The notes under the pieces are model-generated. The model was not told where the DNA came from and ran no database searches. It was given only the letters and a program-made list of their open reading frames with translations. A stretch of 31,855 bases of DNA from Apostichopus californicus (lineage: Eukaryota; Echinodermata; Holothuroidea; Aspidochirotida; Stichopodidae): positions 1 to 31,855 of the forward strand of contig JAIPMN010004350.1 in NCBI GenBank assembly GCA_020650975.1, read 5' to 3'. How positions within the stretch are numbered: position 1 is the stretch's first letter; every line of letters starts with the position of its first letter. The position numbers were made by a program, and so were the translations under genes. Positions 9,901 through 18,900 of the stretch are shown here, piece by piece.

Positions 9901-12900
9901 AGTGCAATGGGTTGTTCTCTGTGCTGGTGTAGAATTGCTTGGGAACAACTGTTAGCTTCCAATAAAGCCTGGATAGGTTATAATTGTGTATCTTTGATTC
10001 ACGTTTTACACGTTTCTTACGTGAAAGAACCAACCTTTGGGACCTGATATAACGATCACGTCAGTCGTGAGACAGAGTGGAGGGATTAAAACACTCGTAA
10101 TTTACAGATCACAGTTCAGTAACTCATGCAAGCCCTTAGCTCTAGGCCTCCACCTAGCAGTACAAATGGAAAAATAGCTGAAGGGGATATTTTTGATATT
10201 GTTGGAATCAGTTTGGATAGCCACATCATGTCTTTCCATGTGGAAGGGGATGCTTTTGAAACGGTCTAAACCAGTGTAAATAAGCATTCAACATAACAAT
10301 TTTTTTTTAACGGCAACTGATGTTTGTTTACAGAGCTACCTGCAGAGACAGAACCAGAAGCCAAGAAGGTGAAAGCAGAGCCGTCCCCTCAAGTCCCGGC
10401 ACCATCATCTGTCCAAGAAACGACCCAACCTCCACCAAGCCAACCGCCCCCAAGCCAACCGCCCCCCAAAGCCACTCCAGAAAAGATCGATAAGAGGACG
10501 TTGAAAGCTAAAAAAGCAGCCACGCCTATAAAGAAGGAGAAAGTTACAAAAGGGAAGAAGAAAGTAGAGAAAGAGAAAGTGGCAGAGGAGGAGAAGAGAG
10601 ATGCTCCGCAGGTTGATGGGATGCAGGTAATGAAATGCCCTCTAGCTCTTTAAGATAAGGCATACACACGATTTGATGCTCCGCAGGTTGATGGGATGCA
10701 GGTAATGAAATGCCCTCTAGCTCTTTAAGATAAGGCATACACACGATTTGATGCTCCGCAGGTTGATGGGATGCAGGTAATAAAATGCCCTCTAGCTCTT
10801 TAAGATAAGGCATAAACACACGATTTGATGCTCCGCAGGTTGATGGGATGCAGGTAATGAAATGCCCTCTAGCTCTTTAAGATAAGGCATACACACGATC
10901 TAACCATCCTCTTGAACCGCAGGTACTCTCAACGTTCTGGTAGGAGAGTGCTTTAAACCTCGGTTCCCAACTCTCCTTGTCCTTCCACAGACCCCTTGAG
11001 ATTACAAAGACATGTTCGCAGAAGACGCAGGAGTATCACCGATGACCCTTCAGCCCCACCCACCCTGGATATGTCATCCAGGAATTTGAAATGGGCCCTT
11101 TGGACTTTTATTTCATGAGGTTAAATCCATCTTTCTCAATATTTTTGTTGTTGTCTCTCTCTTCTTATTGTTGGGTTGGAGAGTAGATACGTTATCCTCT
11201 CTTCGTTGTTTTTTCAGGAAGTGGGAGTAGCGTATGAACCTGTCCATTTACTGCGGTGCCACTCCAAAGAAGACGACCCCAATGATACAATGACTAATGT
11301 CTGGAAATGTGCCTTTGAACCAAACCCAGAGCAACCAGGTAAGGCATGCTGCTCAAGTGGACTGCTATTGCTCTTGTTACAGGCTCATTAAATGGATGAA
11401 GTCTTGATGGCTGGAATTTGTTTTTTGGGAGGGGGAGGGATGGAGGAAGGGCGTGGTAATGATTAAAACCAAATAATCTTAAGCCTGTGTCAACTGTCGA
11501 TGTGCAACTCTGTCCATGTAGATGTGTTTGGGGATTTACTGTTACTTGGTATGCAAAATTAAGTACTTAAGCAATTGCAAACATTGCAATAGAGAGCTAC
11601 TTAAGCAGTGTTACATACATGTCAAGTATGACAACATCTTTGAAACCAAATCTAGATACAGTAGTGTTTAAGGGTTGATTTTAGTTAGCCTATTGAATAA
11701 CACGTAACAAAACAAAGGGCAATTAATCACAATTTGAGACTCAAGGAAAGACACCATTGTTGTTTGAAAGTGTAAATTTAAATACAGAATGTATCATCAA
11801 ACATTGTTAATTAAAAAGCGAATCTTGCCGTAATTAGAGTATCATATTCATAACTGTCATACTGATAAATTGTCTTTGGATGGGATTATTCTGTAGATGG
11901 TTGACTTTAGGTTATAGTTAGCATTTCAAAAGAAAGCGACCATTTTTTTGTGTGGTCTGTCAATGACTTCCCTTTAGCATACAACCTACAGTACGACCCC
12001 AAAGTTACTCGTTTCATCCCAACTGATGGGATCCGTTTGTTTTCCTTCTCCCCTTGTATCGTTTTTTAAAATTTTTTTATAACATGTATGGATTTTTATC
12101 GTGAGACATAGCTATTTCTTTTAGGGTGGATGGACCTGTAAAAGAATATGTACCTAAACCAAATCCATGTTTCCTTTGATCAGGTAACAGTACATGGAGT
12201 GTTGCAACATGTGGTAGTAACATAGTGTGTGTGATCGACTGCAAGACTGGTATCGTCCTTAAGAAGTACCAACACAACAAGGAAAAGGAGGTCAGTGCAA
12301 CACTTTTTTTGATTAAATCCTGTACATAGCTTATCCTACATAGTTTATCCTTTTTATCTTATAGCAGGCGTGTAGCCAATGGGGGGGGGGCGAATGGGGC
12401 AGCCGCCCCCCCCTTGAGCATATTTTATTTTTTTATTTTTTTTTAAAGTTTTTATGATATCGCTAGTATTTTCAAAAGAGAAAATGCTAAGATGCAACTT
12501 ACAAGGCCTGGGAAGTGCCTTTTCCAGCGATCTGGGAGGCATTTTCAGCCAAAATTTTCTGGTACGCTTCGCGCCAACCATGGTGGCGCTATGCTTAGAT
12601 AGTTTGCAATGCCGAATCTACAGTTTCGCCCCTCCCTTGGCAAATTCCTGGCTATGCGCCTGTCTTATAGTCTGTCTAAAAAGTCTCAAATTTCAGTCAT
12701 ATTTTTAATAAATTGAGTTTTTTTTTTATTTAAATGAAACTTGCATATAAAAATCAATGTAAGTTACATTAAAGGTCTAAAACTTGACACTCTTCTTGAG
12801 TGCTAAAATATTTAGTCTGTTGAAACTTTTTTCGTTCCAGTTTGTAGGTTACTATCATGTGTTGTGTAATGGCAAGTTGTAGCCATTTGTTATAAATTGG

Positions 12901-15900
12901 GATTTTTTTCCCCATCTCTCTGTCTGTAACATTTTTGTTTGCTATTTCTCCAAACATCTTTCCTATAGTTGTCCAATTTGATATCTTGTCTTGATTTTGT
13001 TGGTTTGATTATTTTTGTATTCTAGCATGACATTTTTTTCTTTTCACTATTCCCTGTAGCATTTATGTCATATATATGGAAAATGTTGTTCATGTGTACT
13101 ACATCATTGTATTCAAGTCTCTTTCACCACTTTTCAAGGATATGTCGAGAATGGATAAAACTGAAGCCGAAACTTTAGATAACACCCTCCTAGCTTATGG
13201 TTTTTTTTTCTTTTCTAATCTGTTGAAATCAAAGTTTTTCCACCCAATGTGCAAATAGCTGAAGCCAGCATCTGTATCCTTAATAACCAGTGACTTGTTT
13301 GAAGTAATAAGAAGAAATAAACCAAAAATGTCCAAGAAATCTCACAATTGTTTTGATATGTGTAAAAAAAAGTTGGCCTGACGTTTTCAATCCTAGCAGG
13401 ATCTTCTTCAAAGGCTAAATGACAAGTAACAGTAACAGAAGGGACAAAAACATGCACAGAATACAGACAGGTTAATGAGCATGGTGAACACAAAGAGAAA
13501 GATGTAAGGGAATTAGTAGACAAGGGATGGAGAGAAGAAAGAAAGAACATGTTTTGATAGAATGTAAATGGTTAAAACTCAACCACATTCAAATAGTTTC
13601 TCTTTATAGTTCCGACAGTCCAGGCTGTCAGGGTTGCCTTTTCTTATACTTCGTACCTTTTGCCATTGATGAATGAAACTAGTGCTCCTTTCGATTCTCG
13701 TTATTCTACCAGAATCCTCGGAGACAAAAGTTTGAACGAAGAATGGTCCCGAAACCTGCAGACTACTCTGCCTCTGTTTATCTGTTAGTAAGCAATCAAA
13801 ATGTTCTTCTTCCATTTATCACACCAGGAGTTTTATTGCATCGCCTGGACGACGCTGGAGATGGACATTGACGGTAAAAAGAAGGCTACGAATATATTAG
13901 CAGCAGCTGGCACCAAGGGAACCATCAAGCTACTTCATCCTCAACAACTGCTCTGTTACGCGGAGATCAAGATGGAGAGAAAGTCCAAGCCAGTAAACTG
14001 CATCACATTCCACCCCTCACACCCTACCTGGCTAATATGTAAGTACAAGTGCATGATACTGCTATATACTACTTTGCTTTCAGGCACTTTTCAGTAATGT
14101 TATGTAACGTACCTGATGTCGTAGATGGTTACATTCTATGGCTGGTAAGTAAGAATACTGATTTTCACATTCCACCCTTCTCACAGGACAAGTTGGTCGA
14201 GTAAGCTGACCATTGGTTTCACAGACCGTAATGACCCACATCCTAGGGTAGTGCATATGTAAGCACATACAGTACTCTTACAGAAGGTCATATGTGGTAC
14301 ACAGTTTGTCATTGACTGCTGCTAGGTTTATTATTAATATTATTTTCATTATGATTATTATTATCAGTATCATTATTATGCACACCTTGTTTGGTCAAGT
14401 CTTCCTTTATTTCACTGATCTTACAATGGAATGAGTAAAAAACACTGACATAACTAAGGTTTTCTCATAATGTTAGGTCATGTACATTACATGTCTAACA
14501 TGTTAGCATCCCTTACATTCCACTCCTACACTCCAACTTAAAGGGTGTGAAGACTCGCGCAAAAAGAAACGTCTAATGCCGGTAATCTGACCTAGTTTCG
14601 AATGAGGTGTAACAGAAGTGTTAGATTCCACCATCGATCCGAGAAAATACACACACACAGCTTGCTACCATCGGTAATTAGACACTAGTGTACAGTCAGT
14701 ACATACAGCTGCGGTCAATACCCACATCACAGTGTACAAACAATGCAGCGATGGTCATCTCAGGTCCAGCCTAACATACACGGTATCACGTTTCATTACT
14801 GTACTGTCTGCATTTTGTAGCGACACGAACAAATCGTCACTTGCAAGCAACAGAAAGTTAACTTTTTCAGATGGCCGCACGCGATTTGGGGCGAGTCTTC
14901 AATGCCTTTAAGTACACTATACATTGATTGGATGTAAGCATGCCACTTCAGCATCAAAACTTTTGTCAATGAAGAAATAAGGGATTACACTAAATGTGTG
15001 GGACACCACATTTTATGGTTATATTCACATTATACATAGGTCTCTTAGTTAGAAGGCATATCCAATTGTGTATCAATCTTACACAGCTTGGTAAAAGTAT
15101 AGCAGAAAGTTACACACCAGTCCAAAATACAAAGTTACAATCATGAATCCAAACTTTCTTCTCAAAACTATACGTCTTAAAAGAAAGGGAATTTGTAGTT
15201 TAATAGATTTGTTGATCATGGAGAAATATGTAATCATCCTCTGAAATGGTTTTTTGTTTTCAGGTGGATCTGAAGATATTGTTATCTGGGACATTGGCAC
15301 ACCTCAAGGAACGGACTTCAAGTGTAGACACAGGTAAGCCACTCGGGACATGAAGATTTCACTACCTCATGTGAAGCATTTGTTGAATATGTGTTTTTAT
15401 TCTCTTTAGATTAAAGAAGGTGGGTAATATTCTCCAGGCTCAAATTACACTAATTAGTTAAAGTGGTTTGAAGGGCCAAGGAACATTGCAGTTGGGTAAC
15501 AAACTTCAGCATATCATTGTATGAAGTTTTCCTTTCCTCGCATTACAAGGTATTATGGTATTAGTAACAATAAACATGGTAGATTTCCTACTAATAGCAA
15601 AGAACACTTATTAAGCTGCCAAGTTGTGCTTTGTGATGCCATTTGCTGTAAGCTTTGAAATACTTTTCTAGGTTGGAGGTCCGTCTCATATCTTTGGCAG
15701 TTAAATCTCTTGCATACCCGACAGATTAATCTACAGAGAATACTTTGACATTGTATTATTTTCTTGTGTTGTAAACTTCATAGTTCAAGTTAGGTCACAT
15801 CGTCGTGAGACTGTAATATCGCAACAGTACTACTCATGATGCCACATCTTGGCCTGTATCAAATTATATAACCACTTTGAATTGTAGCCGGTACGGGTCT

Positions 15901-18900
15901 TGTCGGCAAGTGTCCAGAGAATCAGGAGAGGGGCATGTTCAGTTTTTAGTTGGTACTTGCCGTGGACTGTTAAGTATTTTAACTAGAATGCATAATATTT
16001 GTATCACAGTTCTCTGTGGGTAGAATTGTTTCTTCTGTGATGTTATTACGAATGGTAACTACTAACTATGGTCGTGGGATACCATGCTATTTTGGTATTA
16101 GTTTTTCAGGATTTTTGAAGAGTTTTTCATTCCACAAGTACTTCAAACTAATGTTTAAAGCTCTGAGATGATGTTTGGGTGTATGTTTTATTTGATTTCT
16201 CTTCAGGAAACTTTTGAATCTGTCTGCTCCTGGTCGAGTCCTGGGTTTGATAGCTGTGTTTAAGCCTATATGATGATGTTGTGGTGCATGTTTTATTTTA
16301 TGTCTGTTTGTTTTGTTTATTTCTCTTCAGGAAACTTTTGAATCTGTCTGCTCCTGGTCGAGTCCTGGGTTTGATAGCTGTGCCATCAGCTGACTTCCTC
16401 CTGGCTGGCTGTGACAACGGCTGTTACGGATGGAACATTGATACCAACGCTTTCAGTAAAAGGGAAAAGTACGGCAAACTTTCTGTAAAAGTTGTTCTTT
16501 TTTACATTATTTAATTACTTCAATTATCATCTCAATGTAGCATTCTTTGGTTGTACAATCCCCCCCCCCCCACCGCCCCCCAATTCATTATTTTATAATT
16601 AGCAAATGTGAAGTGACGGTTATTTGTATGATAACGTATTTTAACTACAAAATAAAAAAACAGAAATTACCTGACCAGAGCTATCAGTTTATAAAAGGTT
16701 TTCCCATTTGTGACTTTTTGAGATTTTTTGTCCAATGAACGGAAAAACAGGAACAGACTTATTGGTTAGATGACCAGTGTGCGAGCATTTTTTATTATTT
16801 TGTTTTGTTTCCACCATTAAATGCAGGAACTACAGCCTTGAATTCCTGTTACCGAGCAAAGCACGTCTCGCCTCGGCTATCAACGACGAGGGTGAGGACG
16901 ACGAAGAGAAAGAGGGCGACATGATAGACGGCCTAGCGCTCTTGAAAGATCAACTCATTGGTAAAATATTTAAATTTTGTCATTTTTAGAGATATTTTTT
17001 TTGTTTGTGCATATTTGGTTTTTGTCTGCTCTAAATGATTCCAGCCTAGCGCTCTTGAAAGATCAACTCATTGGTAAAATATTGAAATTTTGTCATTTTT
17101 AGAGATATTTTTTTGTTTGTGCATCTTTGGTTTTTTTGTCTGCTCTAAATGATTGGTTTTTTAGTTTTTCGTAGTTTTGTACGAGTTTGTTCTGAGAGTG
17201 TGTTCATTTTGGAAAAGAAAATTTACTCTGGAGAGTGGCTGGAATTAGTCATTGGCATTTGCAATTTTTAAATTTCATGGCTTTATTATAACAGAGACTT
17301 CTCCTGATGATGACGAGTCCAAGACGTACTTGTACATAGCTTAGGATCAATGTCTAAAGTGATTAACCTGTCTGAACCTTACTATTTCTGATTGGTTTCA
17401 CAAGGCATTGATGTTCTGGTAATCACCCCTAATCCAGTTTGCCTTAGGGAAAGGATTGTGATTGCATCGTCCTTGCACCATTCAACCTCGTGGTCTTCAT
17501 ATCCAAGAAGGGAATTGACTAACCCACTTGAATCTTTCGCCTGCCCCTTTCTTTCCCCCTGTTCCCCACCACAATTGCTGTCTCTGTATAAATCTTCACT
17601 CCTTAATCTCCATTGCTATATCCCTTGGTATTCCCCTCTTCACAGTTAATCCTCGGTTGATCTTCCTCAGTTCTTTAATCCCCTGCGACCCTTTCATTTC
17701 CTGTTTCTTGTTTCTTCGCCGCCTGTGTTCCGTCTCTTCTACTCCATATTTTAGTGATCGAATTAAACTCTTCTTCTTCTTCTGTATCTGGCCGTTGACC
17801 CTGTTTTCCATCTTAGTCGGACTCTGAATAGATCCAGCTAGGATTAAACTATCAGGCCGTCCTAACTGTTATGCATTTGCTTACACTAACTATTTACAGC
17901 TGTAAATAACAAGCAGTGTCTGATAGTGTCTCGTTCCATTTCATCGTGTGATATTCTCGCCTCATCATGTTCCTTTCCTTTCTCTGTGAACTCAGCAAGT
18001 AAAGTGGCGTGTGATGGTTCCATCCATATCTGGTCTCTCAAGGATGCAAGGACTGTGAAGAAAGGTACCCAGAAAGATGTCACCATCAAACCAGTTTACT
18101 CTTTGGAATGGTGCGACTCTGACAGCGTTTATCTAGACATTGGAACATGGCCTGGTGAGTAAAATCTGTAGCAGTACAGGCTTAAATTACTGAGAGTAAT
18201 CCTACTCGATGGTAGTTCACATTAATTCAATAAAAACCGACTCATTTGACTCTGTGCATTGAACTTGCTGAAGGTCTTTCATGTGAAGTGTCATCGTAAT
18301 TTTTATGTGGTTCTTTTCTGCAGCTTTTAGTTCTTACATATGTTGGTTGTACTATTGACATTTACCCAACATTAGATTCTGAGAAGTGTCATCTCAGTTA
18401 GATTATTTTATCCATACATAAGTGGGCACCTATTGCTCGCTTAGTCTATTAATCACAGAGATGTGAGCGGTGGCAATCGGTTCCTTGCTCCTAATGCTAG
18501 CTTGTAACTATTTACTTCAGTTCAGATCAATTTTGTGTCCCTTAAATTTTATGCAATTTATTTTTTACTTCTTCATTAGCAATCCTTGGATGGTTACACC
18601 TCATCTTGAGGGAGTAAAGTAACAGATCAACTGTTTGTGCATCAGTTTCTTGAAAAATGTTATTGTTATTCAACCGCCATTTAGTAGCAGTGGTAGTAGC
18701 AGAAGTAGTGTGTAATGATAACGTTTGAGAAATCCAAGTTACAGAGGATGCTGTATGCCTCGTGACAATTAGAACCTCCATAGATGTTGTGCTGCTAGAT
18801 TCCTCCTTTGTCATTATTTCACCAAGAACTCCATGCTTATGTCTGCTACTTTTCAGTCCAATTTTATTTTCAACTTTTATTCAGTTTTATTTGTTATTGC

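Noticed and set aside
10544..10819. Minus-strand open frame with a repeated 25-residue pattern, looking like a repeat protein
   Set aside because: It is the antisense reading of the 75-bp DNA repeat; a repeat length divisible by three keeps any frame open.
16207..16273. First copy of exon 10 as the true exon
   Set aside because: It reaches an in-frame TGA and lacks the rest of the conserved WD repeat; the copy at 16331 continues correctly.
17392..17827. Two overlapping + strand open frames of 85-99 codons
   Set aside because: They lie in a pyrimidine-rich part of LRWD1 intron 11, in different frames, with no conserved content.
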